Below, piece after piece: positions 33,852 through 46,894 of a DNA stretch of 64,000 bases. The position numbers were made by a program, and so were the translations under genes. A model generated the notes under the pieces. That model saw only the letters and a list, made by a program, of their open reading frames with translations. It did not search any database and was not told the origin of the DNA. The first letter of the stretch is position 1. Every line of letters starts with the position of its first letter. The DNA is taken from positions 248,001 through 312,000 of the forward strand of contig RCTD01000026.1 in assembly GCA_014898415.1 (NCBI GenBank), read 5' to 3'. This DNA is from Stromatinia cepivora (lineage: Eukaryota; Ascomycota; Leotiomycetes; Helotiales; Sclerotiniaceae).

Positions 33852-35857
33852 AAGGGTGTTGATTGCCATTATGATGATTCGTATGTCCTAGCTTTGAAGG
33901 GCTCAGGAGTGGTTTCGTGATGTTGTAAAGATGAATCCAATGATGCATCGAAGTTCACCGGAGGCTAGAAAATGTGGCTAGTGCAGACTCTGTGGCGTAG
34001 TGAAAATCATCGATAACGACAATCATTTGCCCATTCGCATTTATTCTTCTTGTATATCCATTCGTAATATATACTTCAATTCCATGAAGAATACATCTCC
34101 GGGGTTGCGGGAAGAAGTCCCAAAACACATCTCGGTCATCTCTAGAATCTGTTTGAACTGGTCAATACCTCCATAATGCAATTCAAATTTCCAAAGAACA
34201 GAAACAGCGATCCCTCCACACAGCACATCAAACTCGGTGAAGACCGCGACAATTAACTTAATAGATCGATTCATTTTCGACATGCAATAACCATTCCTCG
34301 CGGATCCACGAGTAAATGCAAACTGCTGAATTGTAGCCAGATGGACCTAGAAGTGGCACACAAGAAGGCATCTCCACATGCCACATAAATTCGACTTGAA
34401 CCTCCTTGAGGCGGCTCGCGTGCGTTGAAGAAAAGAGGCGAGAGATTGAGGATGTATTTGCACAAGATGTTGGTGTGGAGTGTGCTACCAAGAGACTGAA
34501 ACATAGATGAAGGTCATAAAAAGCTGGAGGGAGGTGTTGAGGGCCAAGAGGAACCAATCCATTACAAGAAGAAAATAGAGACGGAGAATTGAAGGATAGG
34601 ATCGAGAAGGTGAAGGATCTTGAAGAAGGATTGTTGGCCGCAAAGGAGAGAGTTGATAATGCCAACCCCGCAGTGAGGTAAGACGAGCGAGGAGAGGATT
34701 GAAAACGTACGGGCTTTGATATCAGACTTCTGTCGAGATTTCATTTCTCGAATTGCATATTTTGGAGCTTGGTTTTTGGATGCAGTTCATACTTCTTAAA
34801 TACCCTAGCATTGCCTAATCGTTTCCCTTGACATTTATCTCATTCCTTCTGTCCCGTACACGGTTCCATTGATTCGCTGCTTACTATTATCATTGGCATA
34901 GCGAAAGATGTTGGAAGTCGCATCTTCGCGCAGTAAAGTAAACAGCCAAGATTTCGAGGCTTTCCAGTTTGTTAATATTGCACCAAGGTACAAATAGCCC
35001 TGAATGCAAGAGCTCCGCGTTCAAGATTGGCATCCCACTGCCACACGGGGCCTTTAAGCTTGTTGGAAGTTCTCACATATTTGATCGAAAGAATCATTGG
35101 GGTAATTCTACCAATCAGTTGATGAAACTTAGGCCTCGTGTGTGAATAATTCTGCTTCGTGATATATACAACACGCCGACTCGATGTTGGAAATTCTAAT
35201 TTTTCATTGAGCAGTCAATTATGCCGGTTTGCGGATGAGTTCGTTCTGTTTATTTCTCGCGAAGAGCGTTCGGACTTGTTTATATTCAGCCTCATTCCAA
35301 ATTAGATCTTATAAATCTGTCGTCAAACAATCTGCAGATCATTGTCTAGGGGTTTATTAAGTCCTGAGACGTGTGAAGTGCATCTCAGGGCCATTTATTG
35401 GATCTTCGAGCTCTTGTGCAACGACCCACTGAAGAAGCTTTCGTTTGTCTTTTAGATTACCAGCCTTTGCTTGCGGTTCCATAAATCATTGTTGTAATCA
35501 ATGGTGATCACAATTTATACAAGTGGGCATTTAGACGTTGCAATTTGAGAATATTTCCGCACATGGTTGACGTGATGGCATGTTTCTCGAAGCTTGAATA
35601 TTTTGTTTGAACTGCGACAGTGTTCAATATCACCAGTGAGATTCCAAGTTCCTGTGGAGAAACACGATCTTCAACGTAAATCATGAGATAGATTATACCT
35701 AAGGGCGAATTTTCGTATGTTGAGATGAATGACGTTTGAAGTCAGGATCATGTTAAAAATTAGGAATCGGTAAATTTTGTTTGCATCAAATGGAAACGCC
35801 TATATACACCAGTAAAATATCTCATTACTAAACGCAAGCCCGCCTGGTTTTGTTTCA
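33852..35857. other. Intergenic stretch, no supported gene
   Basis: Short minus-strand frames between 34041 and 34744 do not resemble known proteins. The region separates the methyltransferase pseudogene from the permease stop. Confidence 0.4.
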
Positions 35858-37665
35858 TCATTCCCTTCTCTTAATCGCAAGGGCAGGTGCAGTGTACACA
35901 TGCCTTGCCTTGAAATAATAATAAATCAACGCTACAGACAATGTCGCTACAAACATCACGCTCGACCAGTTCATATTTTGGGCGGTAACAGGTGTCTGGA
36001 GAGGCCAGAACGAGAAAAATGTAATGGGCGTTAAGAAACACAAAGAGGCAATGTTGATAGCCATGCCGTATTTGCCGAGGGACCACCGATGTGAAGGGAG
36101 TGGGCCCTGCATACGGCGCCAAATCAGACAGCTGATGGTGATGTAATAAGAACATAGGATTGAAACACCGCCAAGCGAGTTGATGGCGTTGAGTGCCACG
36201 GAAGATCCTAGGTTGATGAGAGAAAGTAGGGACGAGACGGCAATAGAGACGCAGACGCTGCGAAGCGGGATATTCCACCCGGGCGATACCTGCGACAACC
36301 AATTCGAACCTGGTAGACCTCCATCTCGAGCAAATGACCAAATCTGTCGTGATGCGGCGGCGACTTCACTGATACAGCAGGAAAGTAGGAGGATGACGAC
36401 GACAGCACACATGACGTTTGTGGCGGCGTAGCTTTGGGTTGCATTGAAGAATACTTGCATGAAAGGCTGACCAGTCACAGTGTCCAGAACGGCGTCGAGA
36501 TCTCCTAGGGTGAAAATTAAAGTCACTGCCATGAGGAATCCCATAGTAGCGTTGGGGCCCACCGACCACATTATGGCTCTTGGAACCACCCATGATGCGT
36601 CCTGAATTTCCTCAGCTTCACACATGATATATTAGTATCCTATTCATAACATCCTTCAGTGGAGAAAACATACCCAGATGCACGGAGCAATCATAACCAA
36701 TCAACACACTCATTGGGCTCGTTAGTCCAATCATGGCTGCTAACCCCTTAGAAGACCATCCACCATCATTGGTGAAGTCCATGAGAACAGTAGATGCATC
36801 GCCACGAGGTGCCATGACCCAAAGTGGAATGATAATAACGAAAAAGCCGATCAAATGAAGGATCAAAACCATACCCTCAATTAATGGTAAACGTTCGGCC
36901 AAGGAAGTGTTAAACACAACTGAGAAGGTCACAACACCGATTGCGAGCAATGTTGCGTGGAATGACTCGTGGACATAGTCGGCTTTGTTGAGTGCTATAA
37001 GACCTTGAAGAATGCCACCAATCATGAAGCATACACCTGCGAGATATACTTGCCATCCAATAGCGGAAAGCCACCCTACGGTATAACTAAGGAGCTTCTG
37101 GACCTTTGGAGGGGCAAATTCTGAGACCCAATGGTATTGTCCACCTGCTGTTGGAGATCTGTAAATTTCCGCATGTTAGTTATCAGAATGTGGGGGGACT
37201 AAGACCGGATTCTAAGAAAAGTGCGCACATCGAAGCCATTTCAGCAATACTAGCGTAGACCAACGACATGCCGCAAGCAGCAACAATAAAACCCCAGAAA
37301 AGATCAGCTGTTCCTCCATCTACCATGACGAACGTAAAGAGGGGAAGTAAAAGCTCCCAGGACGCCATGGCAGTACTCGCGAATCCCAACATAGTTATGA
37401 ATTTGAAATTTCGCTGCATATCATTCCGTCAGTCATTGTTCCTACTTTATTAATATTGAGAGGAACATACGCGCAGAACCTGTTTCTTCCCTAACGCTGC
37501 CATATCCTGTTGATCTGCTCGGGTTCCACGCCATTTTTTCGCGACCTGACCCGGAATTTCATCTTCGAAATCCTCTTTCTCAGCATCTTGATCGATCGAG
37601 CCAGCAGCGCCCGACTCTCGGCTTGCAAATACAACATCTCTATCTTTTTGAATTTCTGCGGACAT
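35858..37665 (-). CDS. APC-family amino acid / GABA / choline-type permease
   Basis: Four minus-strand exons, 37665-37471, 37413-37229, 37158-36674 and 36615-35858, give 540 aa, the usual length for fungal UGA4/HNM1-like permeases. The start at 37665 (MSAEIQKD) is favoured over an upstream in-frame ATG at 37791, which would add a poorly conserved leader. Signature blocks are ITMLGFASTAMASWE at the first helix, AEMAS followed after the splice by SPTAGGQYHWVSEFAPP, IGYDCSVHL joined to AEEIQDASWVVPRAI, and SRQIWSFARDGGLPGS. About twelve hydrophobic helices are evident. It is a plasma-membrane, proton-coupled importer of amino acids, GABA or choline. All splice joins keep frame and no damage is seen. 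Its link to the metabolic block is unclear. Confidence 0.92.
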
Positions 37666-39394
37666 GTTGGCTAGTGGGTGAACCCGAGGGCGATTGGGTT
37701 GATAAGAGATGCGAGGGTACACCCGAGCAAGCACCCAAACTAGTGACTCGATGAAGGGCAAGGGAGGAAAGAATTGTGATCGCAAGAACACAACTGTAAG
37801 ACAGAACGGATTCCTTCACAATAAAAAGGAATGCAAGTTAAATACAAAGCAAAGTGCAAGAGATGCAAAATGCGAAATGCGAAATGCGATCGGTGTAACA
37901 TCGTGTTACCGACTTGTGCCCTGAATTTGTTCTCAATTCAATATTGCCGACCAGCCGCGACTTATGCATTATTACTTCATGGAATCCAGACCTACAGTTT
38001 CATACTCCCCATGTTATTTTACCTCGGTTCTATCCGACATGTTCATGTCGCCAAAAATTCTGAATATATGAGCATAGCGGGCACTTCCAGCCAATAAATC
38101 CTTCCATTTCAGCTGCTTTAATTGATCTACATTCTACATTGCTTCTTTCGAGCAATTGTGTTATAAAATCAAGGGTTAGTTTAGTCTTCCTATCATCGAA
38201 TTCTCTGGCGACATGAGTAACGCCACAACCGTTCAGGGTGGTATCCGACGGCGGGCCATCCCACCGATATGGATGAATATCCGTTCTTAGGTTATTTAGG
38301 AAGATGGAGATTCAAAGTTTTTCTTGGAAGTCCCACTCCCGCGTGGATGAAGATTGACAGACCCGTAATAGTGGGGTTGCAACACTGAGTTTCCTTTTTT
38401 TGATGCTCGGCTAATTTAGGCGATGCGGATAGAACGACCTCGCATCTCAGATATCAATAATACATTCATCCTGCACCTTCCCTAAGGGACCTTAAAATAC
38501 TTCCTATACGGAACCCCAAATTTATATAGAAAGAATATTATATATATATATATTTATTAAACAAAAATCAAAAAACTAGACTTTTAATATTTGAAGAATA
38601 ATATATATAAAAAGATTATATATTCTGAATTTAATAAAAATAAAAATATTACTATTTCGAATTACAAGTATAATTTATATAATCGATAATTAATTAATTA
38701 TTTATTATTAATCTCATTCATTTTTTGAATTTTTTTTATTCAAATCATTTATTTTATTATTATACCACGAAAATTATATTTATAAAGAATATATTCATTT
38801 TCAAATATATATAGATTTAATTTAAAATTAATAATTTTAGTTAAAAACTAAAATCATTAATTCAAATTTTGAAGAATTAAAGAGTATAATATTCTTTATA
38901 AAAATATTGATTTTGAATCTATTTATTCTTTCATTAAGATTATTATAATCTTCATTTTATGAAAAACCATGAAGAGTATACAGGGGAAGTATTTCTAGTT
39001 CTCTTAGAGTTCAATTACACTTTAATGTTTGGTGATAAGAATAGAGTAAAGTTGAAGTATAGATAAGCTGAGCATTCTTATAATAAATTCATGTCTACAA
39101 AAACCCCTTTTCGAAGGTCAGAAAATATCTAAGGGTTCTGATATGGAGGAAAGCATCGCCAAAAGCTAATCTAGTATTTATTTAAAACTGATTTCTTCGG
39201 AGTTTTAAAGATTGATTGATTTTTTAACCGAATTTTTTGTAAAAATCCTGGAAAACCGTTTTCTAAATTATATATAATATATGTAACTTTTTGAAAATTG
39301 AAGCTATAAAAGATTTAAAATATAATATCAAAAAAAAAAGTTTTAGAAAATCTATTTGAATTATTTTTTAGTTTATTTTAATTAATATTATAAT
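37666..39394. other. Transition from gene-bearing sequence to the AT-rich block
   Basis: Up to about 38500 the sequence is ordinary and holds the permease promoter. From about 38515 it turns abruptly AT-rich with no open frames. A less decayed scrap at about 38970-39175 suggests yet another repeat copy. Confidence 0.55.
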
Positions 39395-39540
39395 TATCAC
39401 GGCGTTATATGAGTATTAGATTGATATTATGATATTCTATATAGAAGAGAAGAAGAGTACGAGAGTATTTTGATTATATAAAAAATAATAGATATTTGAG
39501 GTATTTATATTAATTAAGAACGAATAGTGAATTTATAATA
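39395..39540 (-). repeat. LTR (3') of the outer minus-oriented Gypsy element
   Basis: It begins TATCACGG and ends in a decayed complement of the family start (TGTCACGGGTTCACTACCC-type). It aligns with 63047-63180 and more loosely, inverted, with 46748-46894. Confidence 0.65.
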
Positions 39541-41399
39541 GTGCTTCTTTTTTCGGAGCTTTGTTTATTTTTGGATGATCAGTTATGTTTAGGGAAGGCT
39601 TTCAGGGGTTCTTAAAACGGTTTTTTGGGGTTTTAGATCTTCTTTGTAATTTTTTTTCTGATATAATATTGTATATTAAAGTTTTTTTAAAATGATTTTA
39701 AAAAGGTATTTGATTATATTTTGATTAGATAAATTATATTATTTTATATTTTATAAAGTATTGTAATATTATTAATAGTATTATAGATATTGATGTTGAT
39801 AGTGATAGTGATATTTTAATATTAAAATAAATTAGTATTTATAGTGATGGATTAGATTTCTTTGAATGTAATCGATAATATTTTAGATTTATTATGAATT
39901 ATTAAATAGATATGTAATATCTTTATTTAATTAAATAATAATATTCATTTTTATTATAATTATTTAATATGCCTTTAAAGATTTATTTTTGTATTAATTT
40001 TATTTTATTATTTTCTTTTTTGAATATTCTATTACAAATTATAATTATTTCGAATTTATTAATCGTTATTTATTTTGAGAATATGATTTGTATATATATT
40101 AATATTAATAATGAATAATGAAAAATAAAAAATATTTATATATTTTTGAATAATTGAATTAGATATATATATATATAAGTAAATCTTTATAACCTTATAT
40201 AATTTAATTTTTTATTATTATTCAGTTTTTTTGTTTTATAGAATATTTTTATATCTTTTATATTTATATATACTTTTTATTCTATAATATATTATAACGA
40301 ATTAGAATATTGATGATTTGTATATTCTTTAAAATTCGTTATAGTTTATTTGATAAATATATATAAGTATTTTAGAATATATTTTATTTGAGTTATAATT
40401 TTGTTGTTTTTAAAGAATTTATATTTTTGAGTTATTATTATATTTGGAAAATAGGGTTTATTTGATTTTATATTTATATAAAGATTGAAATTGTAATTTA
40501 TAAAAAATAAATAATTAATAATTTCTGAGATTATATTATTGAATATAAATTTAATTAATAGAAATTGTTATTTTTAATCATTTTAATAAAAGTTTACAAA
40601 AGCTCGAAAATATTATTTTTATAAAATATTTAATTTTTATTAATTTATATATAATTATTAGTATATATTTATATAAAGAATTAAAGTATTTATAGTTTGA
40701 TAAGGATAATATAATCAATGAAGATATTAAATTAAATTTGGAAAAAGACTGATAAAGATTTCAAGAAGTTTAAGGGAATGGATTTTGATGATTTTGTATA
40801 AATATAAAATTTGTATATTTAGATATAAAACTAATTTTCTAATGTATATTTAGTTATTAATAATTATAAAAGATAAAACCGATAATTTTAACATAACCTG
40901 AACATCTGCTCAAATCGGATAAATAAAATCGATATATAATCTGGATTTTGAATTTATTATTGAAAAAGGTCTAAAACTTTTTTTGATAATAGATTCTTTT
41001 ATTATAAATATAATAATTTTATATAGTTATCTATAAAATCTTTTTTAATTTTTTTAATTATTGAATAATGAATAGATTTTTGATTATAGAAATCAATTAT
41101 TTTGTTATATTAAATTTAATATAAATAGTATTGATAATTTTATTGATCGATTGATTTTTGAATAGTATTATTAAATCTATTAAAAATTATAATATTTGAT
41201 TTGTTAATTCTTTATATAATTCTATATCGAATTTATTAAATAATACAATTATATATTCTTTGTTTTTCAAATATTTATTATTAAAATTAGAGATATCGGG
41301 GTAGTTTTTGTAATATTGATTTAAAATATTTAAATAAATTGTTTTGATTTTCAAATAATAAATAATATAGAAATTATATTGGAATAGAAATTCTGATTA

Positions 41400-41800
41400 T
41401 TGTATTTATTATCGATTCAATATTTTCGTTATTATAAAATATTTTAGATTTTCATAATTTATAAATATTTTAAATTCTCATTATAATCTTTATAATTTGA
41501 ATTGTTATTTTTTTATTCATTTGATAATAATTAATAATTCTTTATTATAGATTTTATAATTGTAATTGATTGTAGAATATTTTGTAAAGAAATATATAAT
41601 AGATTTTAAAATGTTGTTATCGTTATATTAAAATGGGATTCTTTTGAAATTTAATCGAAATTATTCATTTCTAATATTATCTTTTTATTATAATCAAAAT
41701 AAATTAAAATTGATATATTTATTATTACGAATACGAATGCATTTCGTAGATTGGCCGAAAGCGGGCCGATATCGATGCTAGATTGAAGAGTTTTCATCTG
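41400..41800 (-). pseudogene. Gypsy RNase H remnant of the outer element
   Basis: Reading leftwards on the minus strand: ISILIYFDYNKKIILE, then YFFTKYST...NYKIYNKELL and INYENLKYFITTK. This order is the RNase H domain of Ty3/Gypsy polyproteins, in which TDHKNLEYF is usual at the last block. Many TAA/TGA stops arise from G:C to A:T changes. Confidence 0.7.
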
Positions 41801-44043
41801 TATTGTGAAAGAGGTAGGTCGAGATACATACATCCCGATAGCACACTATAAGGGGAAATAGGAATTGGAATTGATTAGATTACATTGTAAGGGCTTCAAA
41901 TAATAAAATTAATAGATTTAAATAATAATTTAGATTATATATAAATAATATACAAAAAAGATTAATAGAAAAACAATTAATTTCTTTAAGGAAAAAAAAA
42001 CAGAACTTTTTATTATATTTAATTATGAAGAATTATATGATCATATGATTATAAATTAACTATATATTAGACTTTGATATCTCAACTTTCTTGTGATATA
42101 TAGTGTGATTTCTTCAATAATATTAGAAAAAGTAATGAAAAGTCTTGATTCTATAATCAAACCTACTATTATTCGAATATTAGCCGATTCTTTGCTGTAT
42201 GATTCTTACATTTATAAAGATATATTTTAGATTTTCGAAAATAATGATCTATATTTTGTTTTATTATTAAATGATATTCTTTTATAAAAGATTATTCAAA
42301 GATTGATAAATCTTCAAAAAATCTTTTATAAATTTATAATAAAAGTTTATAAAATCTAAAAAGTACTATAGATTTTTAACAGATAATTATTTTTAAAAAA
42401 TAATTATAATTATTTTATTCTGATTTATTTTAATATTCTTTAGTATAATAATTAATTCCAAATATTTTATAAAAAATCGTTTTGAATTTATATTTATTAA
42501 TATTTATTTGTAATTATATATCAAATAGTTTTTGTATAATATTCTAGATATATTTTCGATATTATTTTTTATTAAAAAAGTAAATAAGGATATTATCGAA
42601 TTTATCGAATAATATATAATTGATATAGTACTAAAACGAAATAAAAATATTGTAAAAATCGAATAATATTATTAACAATCCGAAGAATTTAAATTAAATA
42701 ATAAAAACTATTTTTCATTTGTTATTTTTTGTAATCTAAAATTTGTTGAAAATTATAATAATATTAAACTTTGTATAGATTTCAATATTATTAAATTATG
42801 AGATTTAAATTCTTTAATAAAAATTTCAAAAAGATCATTGTTTATTTATTTATAAATTATTTTTAATTTTAATAAAAATAAAGAGCAGTTTTTGAAATAT
42901 AGAAACTTCTTTTTGATATTAATTTTATTTTGTAATCTTAAATATAATATAAAGAAAAAATAATATTATAATATAAAAGGAAAATAAAAGATTTTATTTT
43001 AAAATTAAAAAAGAAATTGTTTCTGAATATTATTATTATTGAATAAAAACTTTTTTAAAAGAATTTTTTTGATATCGAATTTAATAATCTTTTATAAATA
43101 TATAGATTTATAATAATTATAAATGAAATTATAAAGATCTAAATTTTTTTTAATTAATATATTTTCGAAATTTTATTTTTGCAATAAAAAGACTACTCTT
43201 GTTTTTCTAAGATATTTCTAATAAATAATTTTTTGTAAGAGTCACAAATAGCAAAGAATCAACTAGTCTCAATTAGACTGTAAAACTTTTCATTGTTCTT
43301 TTTATAAAGGAAATCACTCTCTTTTTAAAATTAATTAATAAATGATATCGAAACGACGATCCCCGTTATCAATATACTATACAAAAAGAGTTTCTTCAAA
43401 TTCTGAAAATAACAAAATAGCGTACCGCTATCTCTACGCTTGGGCCCCGATCACGAATCGCGCCTATATAGCCTCAAAACATAGATTAATGATCGTAACA
43501 TTTTTCATATTTAATCAAATTCTTTTATACATAATATATAATCTTTATTTTATTTTGTTAATAAAAGAAAATAATATTTATGATTTGAAATCAATAAATA
43601 TCATTTATATCGAAAATTAATTAAAATTTCAATCAAATCGTATTTCTAAAATTGAAATTAATAATAATAATAAAGATTTATTTCTTAATTATATTAAAGA
43701 TTTATAATTACCAATAATCTTTTATATAAACTTGAAATAGATTATATTGTGAGAAAGTTGGGATATCAAGGCCTAATACATAACTAGTTTATAGTTATAT
43801 AATCATATAACTCTTTGTAATTAGATCTAAAAGAAAACTTTATTTCTCTTTCTTCAAAGAAATTAATTATTTTTCCATTAATCTTTTTATATACTATTTA
43901 TACTCAATCTAAACTGTTATTTAAACCTATTAATTTTACTATTTGAAGCCTTTATAATATAATCTGATCAATTCCAATTCTCATTTCCTCTTGCAGCGTA
44001 TTATCGGGACGCACGTATCTCGACCTAACTCTTTCACAATATA
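41799..44043. repeat. Inverted pair of ~300-bp LTR-like arms around 1.6 kb
   Basis: Arm 1 (41799-42100) and arm 2 (43743-44043) are reverse complements of one another over their whole length, apart from decay. Each arm ends in its own short inverted repeat (TGTATTGTGA...TCACAATACA type), as LTRs do, yet the arms point in opposite directions. Between them, near 42715-42790, the plus strand retains a Gypsy reverse-transcriptase-like block (NIKLCIDF). No exact target duplication was found right at the arm ends; a possible tcatct pair is at 41794-41799 and 44055-44060. It could be two independent solo LTRs, a rearranged element, or a fold-back transposon. Confidence 0.6.
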
Positions 44044-44464
44044 CTAATTGAATATCATCTATACTTGAATTTAAGATTTGTAATTATAATTTTTTATATA
44101 ATAATAATTTATATCGAAAATCAAAATCTTCTTAATTAACGATTCGTTTTCAATATCTAAAAAAGATTCATAATCTTCACCTCAATATCTTGTACAAAAA
44201 ATAACCTATACCTATCAATATTCCATCCTGAAATAGATTTTGAAATAATTTTTATTATAATCCTTTATATATAATAAATAATAACAGAATATTATTTTCT
44301 ATAATACCTTCTTAAAGATTTCATTTAGGATTTTATTAATCAATAGAATTTTGATAGAAAATAATATATGAAAAATAATATTAATTGATAACAATTATTT
44401 ATTCAATAAAATATTATTTTTGAACAGATTATCAAACCATATCAGGGATAAAATTATAGATACT

Positions 44465-46273
44465 TGTTATGTATACGTACAACGTGATCGATTCGAGCTT
44501 TAGTCGAAATACAGCATTCCCTGAATAGGCTAAGTGAGCTTTCGGCCTGTGTATATATAATCATATAGTTCTACTTTCGATTTGTAGCTTTTAATTCTAA
44601 AAAATACTCAAATTATTCGGCTGTTGTATTATATTATTAAAAGCTCCTTGAAATAAGAAATCGAGTAATATATATATATACTCAAGTTTATATATATTCT
44701 GTAAATTTTAGATATACATTTATATTCCTATTTATATATATATACTTATAATACAATTTGTGAAATTGTTTTCCCTTTGTTAAAATCCTTTTTGAAAAAA
44801 TTCTTTGTAATTTTTTAAAGGTATTCATATTTAAGCGATATTCCTTTTGGTTTTATTTTATTTTTTAGCAATAGAATCAATCAATTTTATAATCGGCGAA
44901 TTATAAATCGAAATGATATAATAATATGAAAAGATTGCTTTTTTATATTTTCTATTCTTAATTCGATCAAATCCTATTCCAAAACTTTGCTTTCTTAATT
45001 CAGAAAAGTTTAATGGAAATATATAAAAGTTCGATACCTAATTTTTTTTAATTAAAACTAAATTTCAAATAAATAATATTAAAATCGGTAATTCCATTAC
45101 TCAATTTTATTATATTTATTTTAACCTTGAATCTCAAATTCAAATTATAGTATTATTACAACTTTCGTTTATCGATTAAGCTATTCCCTTTGATTATAAT
45201 ATGATCCTTGATCAATTCTCTAGAATTTATAATAATTCTAATAAGATTTAAAAAACTGAAGATTGTTTTTATATTCTAAAACAAAGTATTGATTTATTAT
45301 ACATTTATATTACAAAATTCGAAAGGACCTTATACAAAATTCATGATCAAAATTAACCCGATTCGAATAAGATATCGATTTTCCGTAATAAACTCAATTC
45401 AACTTTATATAATCGGTTTATTTAATAATTTAATTTATCCTATTTCTATCCCGAATTTATATAAGTTATATAATAATTAATTACTCGTTCAATCAATAGT
45501 TTTATTCTTAATAGAATTACTAGCTTTATTCCCTATATATTATAATACTCTAATTCTCATTTTCAGAATCGTTCTGATCTAATAGATATATCTAGTATCA
45601 ATTATACCTTAGGTATATTCGATTCCGATTTTACCCTAGTGTTATTATCAAAGGCATCCCCTTGGCTTCAACGATTGAAAGCTCCCGAATTCATTTTACA
45701 AAAACGAATTCGCTTTTGCAAAGAGAACAGATATATATAATATAAGTCCCTATACCATTAGATTTGTACTTGCCATTTGAATCCATATAATAATATATAT
45801 GATTCATTTGATTCAATTAATCGTCTTATATTAATTATTTTGGATAATAATAATAATAATATAAATTCAGAATGAAATGAAGAAAGAATAAAAAAGGAAT
45901 TGAAAGCTTTAACGTATTTGGAAAATGTAATTGATGAACATACTTTTTCTGATCGAATAAAAGAAGCGATGAATATCATTGAATTTATATATTTAATTGA
46001 ATTGACGAATAAAATTAATAATTTGTAATTGTAATTATTTTCGGATTCTTTTATATTATTCGTTTAAAGTACTCGGAATGAACTTTTATATAAAAAGGGG
46101 ATAATGTTATGTATATATATAATATAATCGATTCGAGCTTTAATCGGAATACAGCATTCCCTAAATAGACTAAGTGAGCTCTCGGCCTGTATATATATAA
46201 TCATGTAGTTCTACCTTCGATCTGTAGCTTTTAATTCTAAGAGATGCTCAAGTTATTCGGCCGTTGTGTCACA
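44465..46273 (+). mobile_element. Short non-autonomous LTR element (TRIM-like), 1.81 kb
   Basis: Two direct LTRs of exactly 169 bp, 44465-44633 and 46105-46273, share long blocks such as CGATTCGAGCTTTA and ACAGCATTCCCT. The target duplication atact is exact at 44460-44464 and 46274-46278. A polypurine tract (AAAAAGGGGATAA) sits directly before the 3' LTR. The 1.47-kb interior has no reverse transcriptase or integrase trace; it keeps only a small protein-like remnant near 45880-46010. It must have depended on enzymes from another element. Confidence 0.85.
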
Positions 46274-46747
46274 ATACTTATATCGAATCAAAAATATCCC
46301 AAAAATAACAATATAAAATATAATACCAAAAACAAAAAAATATTATATTTATTTAATTTATATATAAATTATAATATTATAACCATTATAAATCGAAAAT
46401 TATAAATATATTAAGGAATAATTTTATAACGAAAAATAATCAGATTTCTTAATATTATTCTATTATTATATTCATTACAAAATAATCAATAATAATATTA
46501 ATAATATTACTATCTACAGAACAGAATTCTTATCGATATAATAAAAATTATATAAGAATATTTTAATCTTCAACAAAAAAACAATTAACAAATAATTTCT
46601 CAGAATATCTATTATTAATCAAATTAATAATATCAAAAGAAAAATTATATTTTAAAAACATAATGATTTTAATAAATAGAGATTTATTATCTATAAAATT
46701 AAATTATAAAAGCTCATTATTATTTAAAATAACATTATATGTATTCT

Positions 46748-46894
46748 TGTCACGGGTTCATTACCCGTTCCTAGCTAATCTGTATGGATACCTCAGACAT
46801 TCATTCACTATATAATCGATACTCCTTCTAACACCTTCTTTCCTACTTTATAAAATATCATTATATTATTAAAGCTTTTTTCTATACTATAGTA
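46748..46894 (+). repeat. 5' LTR (147 bp) of the 46748-60945 Gypsy element
   Basis: It starts TGTCACGGGTTCATTACCCG and is preceded by attct. Its sequence can be followed base by base in the interrupted 3' copy. Confidence 0.88.

Noticed and set aside
43342..43620. 92-codon plus-strand frame between the inverted arms as a host gene
   Set aside because: It is locally less AT-rich but has no recognisable domain and lies inside decayed repeat sequence.
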